A DNA stretch of 64,000 nt from Bradyrhizobium sp. CCGUVB4N. Lineage in GTDB: Bacteria; Pseudomonadota; Alphaproteobacteria; Rhizobiales; Xanthobacteraceae. A model generated the notes under the pieces. It searched no databases, had not been told where the DNA came from, and saw only the letters and a program-made list of their open reading frames with translations. Shown piece by piece: positions 1 to 9,025 of the stretch; the first letter of the stretch is position 1, and every line of letters begins with the position of its first letter. A program made the translations under genes and the position numbers. Location of the stretch: positions 6,324,001-6,388,000 of the forward strand of contig NZ_JANADP010000001.1 in NCBI RefSeq assembly GCF_024199945.1, written 5' to 3'.

Positions 1-2469
1 TCGCTCTCGCAGGTCGGCCAGTCCACCGCCGAGACGATCACGGCGAGCGCCCGCGACGCCCAGAGCACCCTTCTTGCTGTCTCGGCAGAACAAACCGGCC
101 AGGTCCGTTCGCTCGCAGCCGAGATGCAGCGCGCGCTGGCGACCGCCGGCGGCGCCACCATCGAGGCACTCACCAGCGGCGTGCGCGAGGCCCAGGGTAC
201 GCTGATCACCGCGTCGACCGATGCAGCCACCCAGATCAAGTCGCTGACGACCGACATCGAGCGCACGCTGACCGCGGTCGGCGCCGACACCGCCTCGACC
301 ATCCTCAGCAGCGCACGCGAGGCCCAGACCTCGCTGACCTCGACCTCGGCGGATGCCGCAAGCCAGATCCGCACGATCTCGACCGAGATCGAGCGCGCGC
401 TGAGCACGGCGACCGCGAACGCGACCAACGACATCCAGACCAGCGCGCTCAACGCCCAGAATGCGCTGATCAACGCCTCCAACGAGGCGAGCTCGCGGGT
501 CAAGTCGAGCTCGGCCGACGTCGAGCGCTCGGTGCTCTCCGCCTCGAGCAGCTTCGGCCAGGCCATGACCGGCAAGACCGACGAGATCGTCACCTATGTG
601 CAGCAGCAGGCTGACCGCCTCTCGAACATGATCGACGCCAAGCGCGGCTCGCTCGTGGATGCGATCGGCTCGAAGACCAGCCAGCTCACGCTCGACATCG
701 ACCGCGTCACCTCCGACGCGCTGAAGTCGATCGAGACGCGCGGCACGGCATTCTCGCAGACCATGATGGGCAACGGCAACGAAGTCGCGCGCACCATCAA
801 CGCGGCGAGCGAGATCGCGACCAGCGCGGTCGGCCGGTCGCTGAAGGACCTCGAGACGGCCTCGCGTGCGGCGATCGACCAGTCGCGCCAGGTGTCGATT
901 GCGGCCGTCACCGAGATGCAGGAGACCAGCAAGATCCTGCGCACCGACACGGTCGCCCTGTTCGAGCGTCTGCGCGAAGGCAACATCCTCCTCCAGGAGG
1001 TGCTGACCGGTGCGCACGACAACCTCAACTCGCTTGAGCGGGCGCTGGTGACGCGCGTCGCCGACTTCGTCTCGGCGATGAACGACGTCACCTCGCGCAA
1101 CGGCGCGGCGACCCAGAACCTGGAAGACCAGCTCAACGTCTTCAACACGAAGACCACCCGCGCGCTGCAGGATCTCGGCGAGCTGTCGACCCAGTTCGAC
1201 GCGCACGGCAAGGCGCTCGTCGATGCCGCGCAGGTCGTCGAGCAGAGCAACAAGAACACCACCGCCTCGCTTGCCGAACGCAAGGCGGCGCTGGAATCGC
1301 TGGTCACCACCATCGACCTGCGCACCGCCGATCTCGACCAGCGCCTGTCGCGCTTCACCGGGCTGCTCGATGAGTCGCTCGCTGCAGCCGAAGAGCGTGC
1401 CCGCGACATCGCCCGCGTGGTCGCGGAGACCGCCGGCGCAGGTTCGGCCGCGATCACCCGCCAGTTCGAGGCGGTGCGGTCGGCGTCCGAAGAAGAGCAC
1501 CGCCAGACCATCGAGGCCATGCACGACATCTACCGCACGACCACCGACGAAGCGGATGCGATGTTCAAGCAGTCGACCGAGAAGTTCGGCAACCTCGTCT
1601 CCAGCATGAAGCAGATGGCGTTCGAGATGCACAACGAGCTCGAGGCCACCCGCAACGAGCTGCGCCGTGGCGTCCTCGAGATGCCGCAGGAGGCCGCCGA
1701 GAGCACGGCGCAGATGCGCAAGGTGATCGTCGACCAGATCGAGGCGCTCGCCGAGCTCAACCGCATCGTCGCCCAGCACGGCCGCGGCCTCGACGTCACC
1801 ACGGCGGGCCGCGCTTCCGTCGCCGTCCAGCGCCAGGAAGAGCCGGTGATGGCAAGCACGGGCGGTCGTGGCACCGAGACGCGCATGCGCGACACCGGCA
1901 GCGCCTCGACGCTGCCGCCACCGGACCTCGGCATGCCGGCCTCCTCGCGTCGCACCGAGGCTCCGTCGGTTGCCCCCGGCAGCAACGGCAACGACCCGGG
2001 CCGCGACGGCTGGCTGTCGGACCTGTTGAACCGCACCGACGCCAATCAGCCTGCTCCGGCCGGTCGTGAGGCCCCGCGCGGCCGCCAGACTGCAGCACCC
2101 GCTCCGCAGCCGCAGGCCCCGCAGAGCAACGGCAATCCGCTGGAATCGCTGTCGCTCGACATCGGCCGGCTGATGGACCGCAACCTCGCCTCCGAGATGT
2201 GGGATCGCTACCAGCGCGGCGAGAACAAGGCCTTCACCAAGCGCCTGTACACGCCCGCCGGCCAGAAGGCCTTCGACGAGGTCGCCCGCAAGTATCGCGC
2301 CGACCGCAACTTCAAGGGCACGGTCGACCGCTATATCAGCGAGTTCGAACGCCTGCTCGACGAAGTCGCCCGCGACGGCCGCGGCCCGCAGGAACTGCGC
2401 AGCCACCTGACCTCGGAGACGGGCCTGGTGTACACGCTGCTTGCCCATGCGGCGGGCCGGCTGGGGTAA
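1..2469 (+). CDS. Long coiled-coil repeat protein, C-terminal 822 residues (5' end outside window)
   Basis: The frame is open from the first base, so the gene begins to the left. The visible part opens with four tandem repeats of exactly 44 residues, each starting R-[DE]-A-Q or LNAQ and carrying an (E/D)-x-(E/Q)-R-[AST] core (nt 52-579). A long Ala/Ser/Glu-rich helical stretch follows to about residue 615, then a Pro/Gly/Gln-rich linker (about 620-715). The last ~105 residues look like a compact domain (S-L-D-I-G-R-L-M to the end). The 44-residue period is four times eleven, as in hendecad or apolipoprotein-like helices. Automatic pipelines often name such rhizobial proteins kinesin-like or apolipoprotein-like. 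A structural or cell-envelope role is inference; no enzyme motif is visible. A hairpin terminator follows the stop. Confidence 0.85.
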   Translation, partial: SLSQVGQSTAETITASARDAQSTLLAVSAEQTGQVRSLAAEMQRALATAGGATIEALTSGVREAQGTLITASTDAATQIKSLTTDIERTLTAVGADTASTILSSAREAQTSLTSTSADAASQIRTISTEIERALSTATANATNDIQTSALNAQNALINASNEASSRVKSSSADVERSVLSASSSFGQAMTGKTDEIVTYVQQQADRLSNMIDAKRGSLVDAIGSKTSQLTLDIDRVTSDALKSIETRGTAFSQTMMGNGNEVARTINAASEIATSAVGRSLKDLETASRAAIDQSRQVSIAAVTEMQETSKILRTDTVALFERLREGNILLQEVLTGAHDNLNSLERALVTRVADFVSAMNDVTSRNGAATQNLEDQLNVFNTKTTRALQDLGELSTQFDAHGKALVDAAQVVEQSNKNTTASLAERKAALESLVTTIDLRTADLDQRLSRFTGLLDESLAAAEERARDIARVVAETAGAGSAAITRQFEAVRSASEEEHRQTIEAMHDIYRTTTDEADAMFKQSTEKFGNLVSSMKQMAFEMHNELEATRNELRRGVLEMPQEAAESTAQMRKVIVDQIEALAELNRIVAQHGRGLDVTTAGRASVAVQRQEEPVMASTGGRGTETRMRDTGSASTLPPPDLGMPASSRRTEAPSVAPGSNGNDPGRDGWLSDLLNRTDANQPAPAGREAPRGRQTAAPAPQPQAPQSNGNPLESLSLDIGRLMDRNLASEMWDRYQRGENKAFTKRLYTPAGQKAFDEVARKYRADRNFKGTVDRYISEFERLLDEVARDGRGPQELRSHLTSETGLVYTLLAHAAGRLG

Positions 2470-2496
2470 GGCGCGTCACGACAGCGCACAGGACTG

Positions 2497-2530
2497 AAAA
2501 CGGAGGCCTCACGGCCTCCGTTTTGTTTTT
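2497..2530 (+). terminator. Rho-independent terminator between convergent genes
   Basis: A perfect 12-bp stem (AAAACGGAGGCC / GGCCTCCGTTTT) with a 4-base loop is followed by TTTTGTTTTT. It lies 28 bases after the coiled-coil gene. The A-rich left arm gives a short U-run on the other strand, so it may also end the minus-strand regulator transcript. Confidence 0.9.
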
Positions 2531-2542
2531 GACCTGGAGACG

Positions 2543-3190
2543 TCAGGTTCCCCCGGGCTGCCCGAACGACAGCCGCTCGGCCAGAACGGCGGCCTGGGTC
2601 CGCGAGCCGACACCGAGCTTGCGCAGGATCGTCGAGACATGTCCTTTCACGGTCTGCTCGGCGATGTCGAGCTCGCCGGCGATCTGCTTGTTGAGCTTGC
2701 CCTCGACAATCATCGCGAGAATGCGCAGCTGCTGCGCCGACAGCGAGGCCATTCGTGCGGCAAGCTCGACATCGGCGCTCTGGATCGAGCCACGGCCGCC
2801 GGCATTCGGCGGCATCCAGATTTCGCCGGCGAGGATCTTCGTGATCGCATCCGCCATCTCGGGCAGACCGAGCGATTTCGGGATGTAGCCGGATGCGCCA
2901 TAGGCAATGGCGCGGCGGATCGTGGCGGCGTCCTGCCGGGCCGAGATGATCGCAACCGGCACCGTCGGGAACTGCGCCGACAGAATGAACAGCGCGGCAA
3001 ATCCCTGGATCCCCGGCATCGTCAGGTCCCACAGGATGAGGTCGATCTCGTCCGACTGGGCCGAGAGCACGCCCACCGCTTCGTCAAGCGACTGGCACGC
3101 GATGATGTCGAGATCGGGCAGCACGGTCGACAGCGCGCTGCGCAAGGCGGCCTGCACCAGCGGATGATCATCGCCGATAAGGATGCGCAT
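2543..3190 (-). CDS. LuxR/NarL-type response regulator (MctR-like by position)
   Basis: A receiver domain occupies residues 1-120: acidic pair in I-G-D-D-H-P near the start, phospho-acceptor Asp54 in L-W-D-L-T-M-P-G, and Lys105 in I-P-K-S. A LuxR-type helix-turn-helix follows at about 145-205 (LSAQQLRIL...NKQIAGELDIAEQTVKGHVS). I chose ATG at 3190, which puts the acceptor Asp at the usual position. A GTG at 3196 would add two residues and overlap the kinase stop as GTGA. Either way it is translationally coupled to the hybrid kinase upstream and is its likely output partner. Given the monocarboxylate permease nearby, it resembles mctR of Rhizobium; that assignment is inference. Confidence 0.92.
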   Translation of the reverse strand: MRILIGDDHPLVQAALRSALSTVLPDLDIIACQSLDEAVGVLSAQSDEIDLILWDLTMPGIQGFAALFILSAQFPTVPVAIISARQDAATIRRAIAYGASGYIPKSLGLPEMADAITKILAGEIWMPPNAGGRGSIQSADVELAARMASLSAQQLRILAMIVEGKLNKQIAGELDIAEQTVKGHVSTILRKLGVGSRTQAAVLAERLSFGQPGGT

Positions 3191-3192
3191 GG

Positions 3193-6100
3193 TCACGCCG
3201 AGGCGGCTCCCTGTTTCGTCCCGAACTGCCGGCTCAGGGCTTCGTTGCCGAGGAAGCGCCGCAACGCCGCCGGCTTGACCGGCTTCGACAGGACCTCGCA
3301 GCCGCGCGCCCTCGCCGCGGCGCGCACGGCCTCGCTGCGATCTCCGGTGACGACGAGCGCGCAGATGCCGCGTCCCGACTTCTGCCCGAGATCGTCGAGA
3401 AAGTCCAAGCCGGTGCGTTCCCCGTCGAGATGATAGTCGACCAGCACGACGTCGGGCGGGCTTGCCGCAGCCACAGCCATCGCGCTGGCGGCATTGGTGG
3501 CGACCAGCACGCGATGGCCCCAGCCGCCGAGCAGCGCCGTCAGGCCGTCGAGGATCGTCGCATCATTGTCGAGACACAGGATCGTCAGCGGCCGCTCCGT
3601 CACCGCAGGTGCCGCTGTCGCCGCCTTGCGCTGGAGCGGCGTTCCCGGTCCGAGCGCCAGCGGCACCGTGACGGCAAAGCATGAGCCCTGTCCCGGGCGC
3701 GAACGGACATCGACGCGATGCGCCAGCAGCCGCGAAACGCGATCGACGATCGCGAGCCCCAGGCCCAGCCCCTTCTCCGATCCAGGCGCCAGGCGCTGGA
3801 ACTCCTCAAAGATCCGCTTCTGATCCGCTACGGCGATGCCGATGCCGGTATCCCAGACCTCGATGCGCAGATCGCCGCCACGGCGCCGGCAACCGAGCAG
3901 GATGCGTCCCTTGGATGTCTCCTTGGGCGTGTAGCGCAGCGCATTCGACAGCAGGTTCTGCAATATCCGCCGCAGGAGATGCGGATCGCTGCGCACCGCG
4001 CGGTGACAATCGACGACGCGGAAGACCAACCCGCGCTCGCGCGCCATCGCGGAAAATTCCACGTTCAACTGCACGAGGAGATCCGCGATCGGAAAGTCGA
4101 ACGGCTCGGCGCGGACGGCGCCGGCATCATAGGAGGAGATGTCGAGCAGCCTGTCCAGCACGTGCTCGGTCGAGCGTAGCGCCGTGATGGCGCTGCCTGC
4201 CAGGGCGCGTTCCTTCTCGGCCGCGCCGGCTTGCGAGGACGCATGCAGGCTCTCGTCGAGCGCCGACAGGAACAGGCGCGCCGCGTTCAGCGGCTGCAGC
4301 AGATCGTGGCTCGCCGCCGCCAGGAAGCGGGTCTTGCCGAGATTGGCCTGCTCGGCCTCCGCCTTCGCCTGCTCGAGTGCCTCGGTCCGCTCACGGACGC
4401 GCAGCTCGAGGTCCTCGTTGGCGTGCCGCAGGGCTTCCGCGGCGCGGTGACGCTCGGTCACGTCGGTGTAGGTCGAGACGTAGCCGCCCTCGGCAGCGCG
4501 ATCGTAGACGATCTCGAGCACGGTGCCGTCCGGCCGCTTGCGCTCGTAAAGATAAGGCCAGCTCTGCGTGGCGACGTCACGATTGACCAGGAGCGCGGCG
4601 AATTCGGACGCGGCATATTCGCCGCGCTCGACGTTGAAGGCAATGAGCTCCGCGAGCGAAAGGCCGACGCGCACGAAATCCGGTGGCAGGTCGAGCAGCG
4701 CGATGAACCGCCCGTTCCACGCCGTGATGTTGAAATCGGCGTCGAAGGCGCAGATGCCCTGCGGCACGCTCTCGAGCGTGCTCTGCAGCAGGCTGCGGTT
4801 GAAGCGCAGGGCCTCCGAGGCCTCGTCCAGCATCGCCATCGCCGCCCGGCGTGACAGCGAATGCCCTTCCAGCGAGGCCGCGATCACCACGCGCGCCGAG
4901 GCCGCGCCGATCGCCCCGGCGAGAAGATTCTCGGTGAAGCGGATCGAGTCGAGATCGACCAGGCCCGATGGATCGAGGCGCGGCCCCGTGCCCGACATGC
5001 GCGCCGCGAGATAGCCGTCGAAGGCTGCCGCGCCGCGCTCGGCACCGACAAAGCGCCGCGCGAGCGCACGAAGATCGTCGAGCCGGATCACCACGCGTGA
5101 TGACAGTTTTGGTACCGTCTCGCGGACGACACCATCGGCAAACGCCGCGGCCTGGTTGCGCTCGATGGTGGTTTGCCGCCCCAGCACCGAGAACACCAGG
5201 AAGCAGGCGAGGTTGGCGGCCAGGCTCCACAGCGTCGCATGCGAGATCGGATCGAGCCCTTCGAGGCCGAACAGCGCGTTCGGCTTGAGGAACGCGAGCT
5301 GCCACGGGCCGGTGCGAACGATCTCCTCAAAGGCGGGCCATAGCGGTGCGGCCGAGGGAAGCAGCAGCGTATAGGCCCAGATGAAAAATCCGGCCGCGAT
5401 CCCGACCGAGGCGCCGATCTTGTTGGCACGCTGCCAGAACAGGCCTCCGACGAACGCCGGACCGAATTGCGCGACCGCAACGAACGACAGTAGGCCGATC
5501 ACGGTGAGCGGATAGGCCTGGTTGACCAGGCGGTGCATCAGATAGGCCAGCAGCAGGATGCCGAGGATCGAGAGCCTGCGCACCGTCATCAGCACCGAGG
5601 TCACCGGCCGGCTTTGCGCGCGCAGACCGAAAAAGCGCGAGCGCAGCAGCAGCGGCATGATGACGTCGTTGCAGAGCATGGTGCTCAGCGCGACGGAGGT
5701 CATGATGACCATGCCGGTGGCAGCCGACAGTCCGCCCAGAAAGGCGATCAGGCTGACCGTGCCGGCATTCGCGGCAATCGGCAGCGAGATGACGTAGGTG
5801 TCGGGGTCCATCATCGCACCGAACCTCGTCAATCCGGCGGCGGCGATCGGCAGGATCAGCAGGCTGAACAGCGCGAGATAGGTCGGGTAGAGCCACGCTG
5901 CGGTGCGCGTGTGGCCCGGGCTCTCGTTCTCGACAACGGCAACGTGGAACGCCTGCGGCAGGCACAGGAAGGCGATCGCCGAGATGATGATCGTCGTGGG
6001 CCAGACCGGCTGCGCGGGATCGAAGGTCAGGATATTGGCCAATTGCGGATCCGAGGCGAACTGCGACACCAGCGCGACCGGTCCTCCGGACAGACCGAAC

Positions 6101-6756
6101 AGCACGAACAGCGCGACAACGAGGAATGCGACCAGCTTGACCACGCTCTCGAAGGCGATCGCGAGCATCAACCCGCGATGATGCTCGCTGGCGTGGACAT
6201 GCCGGACGCCGAACACGATCGCGAAGAGCGCCATCGACGCGGCGACGCCGAATGCGGAGTCCTGCCAGAACCGCAGCGCCTCGCCGCCCGCGCGCTCGGG
6301 CTGGAGGATCAGGTAGTCGAAACTCTTGCCGACGGCCTTGAGCTGAAGCGCAATATAGGGAAGCACGCCAAGCAGCGAAGCGAGCGTCACGAAAGCCGCA
6401 AGCACCTGGCTCTTGCCATAGCGCGCGGCGATGAAGTCCGCGATCGAGGTGACGTTCTGGGCTTTCGCGATCGCGATCACCTTGGACAGCAGCGGCTGGC
6501 CGAACAGCAGCACGAGTGTCGGGCCGATATAGATGGTGGCGAAGTCCAGCCCGCTCGTGGCGGCACGGCCGACCGATCCGTAGAAGCTCCACGAGGTGTT
6601 GTAGACCGCGAGCGTCAGGCAGTAGCTGACGGCCGCCGCCCCGGATCTCGGCGAAACCAGCGGTCCGTCCACGCTCCGCCGATCGCCCCACCAGGCAATC
6701 AGGAACAGCGTGGTCACGTAGCCAGCCGCGACCGCAAGAACGAACCACGCCTGCAA
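3193..6756 (-). CDS. Transporter-fused hybrid sensor kinase (SSS-PAS-HisKA-HATPase-REC)
   Basis: The 1187-residue protein begins with a many-helix membrane domain of the sodium:solute symporter family (about 1-520). A PAS-like domain follows (about 655-770), then a short coiled coil. The HisKA domain has its phospho-acceptor near residue 815 (ASHDLLQPLNAA), then come an HATPase domain (about 925-1035, GLGLGLAIVDRV) and a C-terminal receiver domain with Asp near 1106 (VLVDYHLDG). The architecture is that of CbrA-like nutrient-sensing kinases, with an added receiver. The start is TTG, preceded by GAGGA at close spacing; no better in-frame start is seen. The stop is coupled to the LuxR-type regulator and the monocarboxylate permease lies upstream. 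Sensing of a transported carbon source is inferred from architecture and context. Confidence 0.92.
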   Translation of the reverse strand: MQAWFVLAVAAGYVTTLFLIAWWGDRRSVDGPLVSPRSGAAAVSYCLTLAVYNTSWSFYGSVGRAATSGLDFATIYIGPTLVLLFGQPLLSKVIAIAKAQNVTSIADFIAARYGKSQVLAAFVTLASLLGVLPYIALQLKAVGKSFDYLILQPERAGGEALRFWQDSAFGVAASMALFAIVFGVRHVHASEHHRGLMLAIAFESVVKLVAFLVVALFVLFGLSGGPVALVSQFASDPQLANILTFDPAQPVWPTTIIISAIAFLCLPQAFHVAVVENESPGHTRTAAWLYPTYLALFSLLILPIAAAGLTRFGAMMDPDTYVISLPIAANAGTVSLIAFLGGLSAATGMVIMTSVALSTMLCNDVIMPLLLRSRFFGLRAQSRPVTSVLMTVRRLSILGILLLAYLMHRLVNQAYPLTVIGLLSFVAVAQFGPAFVGGLFWQRANKIGASVGIAAGFFIWAYTLLLPSAAPLWPAFEEIVRTGPWQLAFLKPNALFGLEGLDPISHATLWSLAANLACFLVFSVLGRQTTIERNQAAAFADGVVRETVPKLSSRVVIRLDDLRALARRFVGAERGAAAFDGYLAARMSGTGPRLDPSGLVDLDSIRFTENLLAGAIGAASARVVIAASLEGHSLSRRAAMAMLDEASEALRFNRSLLQSTLESVPQGICAFDADFNITAWNGRFIALLDLPPDFVRVGLSLAELIAFNVERGEYAASEFAALLVNRDVATQSWPYLYERKRPDGTVLEIVYDRAAEGGYVSTYTDVTERHRAAEALRHANEDLELRVRERTEALEQAKAEAEQANLGKTRFLAAASHDLLQPLNAARLFLSALDESLHASSQAGAAEKERALAGSAITALRSTEHVLDRLLDISSYDAGAVRAEPFDFPIADLLVQLNVEFSAMARERGLVFRVVDCHRAVRSDPHLLRRILQNLLSNALRYTPKETSKGRILLGCRRRGGDLRIEVWDTGIGIAVADQKRIFEEFQRLAPGSEKGLGLGLAIVDRVSRLLAHRVDVRSRPGQGSCFAVTVPLALGPGTPLQRKAATAAPAVTERPLTILCLDNDATILDGLTALLGGWGHRVLVATNAASAMAVAAASPPDVVLVDYHLDGERTGLDFLDDLGQKSGRGICALVVTGDRSEAVRAAARARGCEVLSKPVKPAALRRFLGNEALSRQFGTKQGAASA

Positions 6757-6816
6757 GACATCCTCACTCGAGATCGATCCGCGCGCCCGTGGACGGGTCC
6801 GGAACGCGGGCGGATA

Positions 6817-6886
6817 CTAGAGCGTTTTCCAGCGAAGTGGACACCGGTACGCGTAAAGAAAACGCGTCAAAACAACAATCTGGAGC
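6817..6886. repeat. Dispersed palindromic element (CTAGAGC...CTGGAGC type)
   Basis: A 70-bp element between the permease and kinase genes. It starts CTAGAGCGTTTTCC, ends TCTGGAGC, and contains an internal perfect inverted repeat GCGTTTTC (6822-6829) / GAAAACGC (6858-6865). I recognise this sequence type as a frequent intergenic repeat in Bradyrhizobium. No second full copy was found in this window. Confidence 0.6.
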
Positions 6887-6911
6887 TTTCAATCCCGGAA
6901 GGCACGCTTGG

Positions 6912-6941
6912 GATTGGCGGCCGGATGTCCGGCCGCCAATC
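6912..6941 (-). terminator. Strong hairpin after the permease gene
   Basis: A 14-bp perfect inverted repeat (GATTGGCGGCCGGA / TCCGGCCGCCAATC) with a 2-base spacer lies 12 bases past the permease stop. It has no U-tract, so it may stabilise the 3' end or work with Rho rather than act as a classical terminator. Confidence 0.45.
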
Positions 6942-6952
6942 AAGGCCTGCGG

Positions 6953-8443
6953 TCAGGCCGCCTCGCGCGACACCCGGGCCTGCGGCAGGCCCTTGAGCAC
7001 GAGGTTGACCACGACGGCGACCACGATGTTGAGCGCGAGCGCCAGCACCCCGGTGTAGATCGCGACCTTGCCGGCACCGAAGTCGATGCCGTGCAACGGC
7101 TTCAGCCCGTCCGACCAGGCCAGCCACGATCCGCCTGCGAGCCCGACGGCCCAGCCGGCCAGCAGCGCGGTGCTCGAGAACCAGTTCAGATAGAGGCCGA
7201 ACACCAGTGCCGGCAGGGTCTGCAGGATCCAGAGGCCCCCGAGCAGCTGCAGGTCGAGCGCGAACTGTGTCGGCATCAGCAGGATGGCGAGCAGCGCGCC
7301 GACCTTCACCAGCATGGAGGTGATCTTGGCGACCTTGGCCTCGCCTGCCGGCGTCACCTTCGGATCGATCCACACCTTCCAGAAATTGCGGGTGAACAGA
7401 TTGGCCGCACCGATGCTCATGACCGCCGCCGGCACCAGCGCGCCGATCGCGATCGCCGCGAACGCAAAGCCTGCGAACCAGCTCGGGAACAGCGTCTTGA
7501 ACAGCTCCGGCACGACGTCGTTGTTGCTCGCAAGCTTGAGTCCCGCCGCATGGCCCATGTAGCCCAGCAGCGCGAGCAGGCCGAGCAGCAGCGTGTAGGC
7601 CGGCAGCAGCATCGCATTCTTGCGAATGGTGTTGCCGCCGGAGGACGCGAAGATGCCGGTCAGCGTGTGCGGATACATGAAGGCGGCGAGTGCCGAGCCC
7701 AGCGCCAGCGTGGCGTAGGGCACGATCTGCGCCGGCGCCAGCAGGATGCCGCCCGAGCCTTTCGCCGCGAATGCGGCATCGGCCGCCGTGAAGATCGCGC
7801 CGTAGCCGCCGAGCTTGGACGGCACGATCGCGATCGCGGCGATCACCACGATGTAGATCATGATGTCCTTGACGAAGGCGATCAGCGCCGGGGCGCGCAG
7901 GCCCGACGAATAGGTGTAGAGCGCCAGCACCAGGAACGCGAGAACGAGCGGTACCTCGCCGGTCAGCCCCAGCGCCTTGATCGCCACTTCCATGCCGATC
8001 AGCTGAAGCGCGATATAGGGCATCGTCGCCAGCACGCCGGTTGCGGCGACGGCAAGCTCGAGCCCACGTGAACCGTAAGCGCCGCGCACGACGTCGCCTG
8101 CGGTGACATAGCCGCGCTCCTTGGCGACCTTCCACAACACCGGCATCACCGCGAACACGAAGGGATAGACGATGATGGTGTAGGGCAGCGCGAAGAATCC
8201 GTAGGCGCCGACCGCGTAGACCAGCGCCGGCACGGCGATCACGGTGTAGGCGGTGTAGAAGTCGCCGCCGACCAGGAACCAAGTGATCCAGGTCCCGAAC
8301 TTGCGGCCGCCGAGGCCCCACTCGTCGAGATGAGCGAGCGTCTCCGGCTTGCGCCAGCGCGAGGCGACGAAGCCCATGCCGGTGACGAGGATGAACAGGG
8401 CGAGGAATACGGCAAAGGCCGCGCTATCGACATTAGTCAGCAC
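6953..8443 (-). CDS. mctP: Sodium:solute symporter, monocarboxylate permease MctP-like
   Basis: A 496-residue integral membrane protein of the SSS family with about 13 predicted hydrophobic helices. Family features seen are the E-W-G-L-G-G-R-K-F segment near residue 45 and F-L-V-G-G-D-F-Y-T-A-Y-T near 60. MctP proteins import lactate, pyruvate, acetate, propionate and alanine across the inner membrane using Na+ or H+. The start is GTG, and its first 11 bases overlap the end of the DUF3311 gene, the usual arrangement for this permease type. The two-component pair downstream on the same strand supports the MctRSP reading. The exact substrate is not visible in the sequence. Confidence 0.88.
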   Translation of the reverse strand: MLTNVDSAAFAVFLALFILVTGMGFVASRWRKPETLAHLDEWGLGGRKFGTWITWFLVGGDFYTAYTVIAVPALVYAVGAYGFFALPYTIIVYPFVFAVMPVLWKVAKERGYVTAGDVVRGAYGSRGLELAVAATGVLATMPYIALQLIGMEVAIKALGLTGEVPLVLAFLVLALYTYSSGLRAPALIAFVKDIMIYIVVIAAIAIVPSKLGGYGAIFTAADAAFAAKGSGGILLAPAQIVPYATLALGSALAAFMYPHTLTGIFASSGGNTIRKNAMLLPAYTLLLGLLALLGYMGHAAGLKLASNNDVVPELFKTLFPSWFAGFAFAAIAIGALVPAAVMSIGAANLFTRNFWKVWIDPKVTPAGEAKVAKITSMLVKVGALLAILLMPTQFALDLQLLGGLWILQTLPALVFGLYLNWFSSTALLAGWAVGLAGGSWLAWSDGLKPLHGIDFGAGKVAIYTGVLALALNIVVAVVVNLVLKGLPQARVSREAA

Positions 8444-8609
8444 GGCGCACGCTCCTGTAGACGATGTAGGTGAGCAGCGAGGTCAACGGCACCCAGGCGA
8501 GCTGGTACCAGTAGAAAAATGGGAAGCCGAACAGAAGCGGCTCCCGGACGTTGTAAAACGGCACGATCATCAGGCCGATGAACGGCAACAACAGCAACAG
8601 ACGTATCAC
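8433..8609 (-). CDS. DUF3311 small membrane protein, permease partner
   Basis: A 58-residue protein with two hydrophobic helices (about 2-18 and 34-50) and an R-S-V-R-R-A-D tail. The start is GTG at 8609, preceded by a strong GGAGGAGAG. Its stop lies inside the start region of the permease (11-base overlap), which points to translational coupling. DUF3311 proteins commonly precede MctP-type symporters and are thought to help form or stabilise the transporter; their biochemical role is not established. Confidence 0.85.
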   Translation of the reverse strand: MIRLLLLLPFIGLMIVPFYNVREPLLFGFPFFYWYQLAWVPLTSLLTYIVYRSVRRAD

Positions 8610-8842
8610 GCTCTCTCCTCCCCTGTGAGTGAAGTCGACGCGCTTTTCGTGAAGCGCACCTTGAGCGCGATATAGCTGACATCGCCCGCCAGCCCCTCCC
8701 CCTACCTTGGCTCGGCCGGACCCCCATACTTTCGTATCGCTGCCCGGGTTGGAGCGGAGATCGCGAATAGCGAGTGGCGAATGGAGACGGAGGCCTTGCG
8801 GTCTCAGCCTTTGTTCGAGCTTGTCATTGCGAGGAACAATCG

Positions 8843-8895
8843 TAGCCCGCATGGAGCGGAATGCTGGAAAGGTCCCGGATTGTGCTCCGCTCCAA
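8843..8895. repeat. Degenerate copy of the AGCCCGGATGGAGCG palindrome
   Basis: The left arm (TAGCCCGCATGGAGCGGAAT) and right arm (CCCGGATTGTGCTCCGCTCC) are a decayed version of the better-preserved element at 36473-36553, with the same order of half-sites. Confidence 0.5.
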
Positions 8896-8904
8896 TCTCT
8901 CACC

Positions 8905-9025
8905 GTCACCCTGAGGTGCGCGCTCAGCGGCGCAACCGCGCCGCTGAGTAAGCCTCGAAGGGCGACGGCCCGGCTGCATCGGGGCCGCGCATCCTTCGAG
9001 GCTCGCTACGCTCGCACCTCAGGAT
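8905..9025. repeat. Long imperfect intergenic hairpin (CCTGAGGTGCG type)
   Basis: CCCTGAGGTGCG on the left pairs with CGCACCTCAGGA on the right. An inner pair, GCCTCGAAGG / CCTTCGAGGC, nests inside, and the loop-side segment contains a further GC hairpin (CTCAGCGGCGC..GCGCCGCTGAG). The ~120-bp unit ends AGGATGACGG. This is a common repeat type in Bradyrhizobium intergenic DNA. Confidence 0.6.

Noticed and set aside
5533..6996. Long plus-strand open frame across the hybrid kinase gene
   Set aside because: Arg/Gln/Asp/His-rich antisense translation of the SSS domain; no start signal and no family features.
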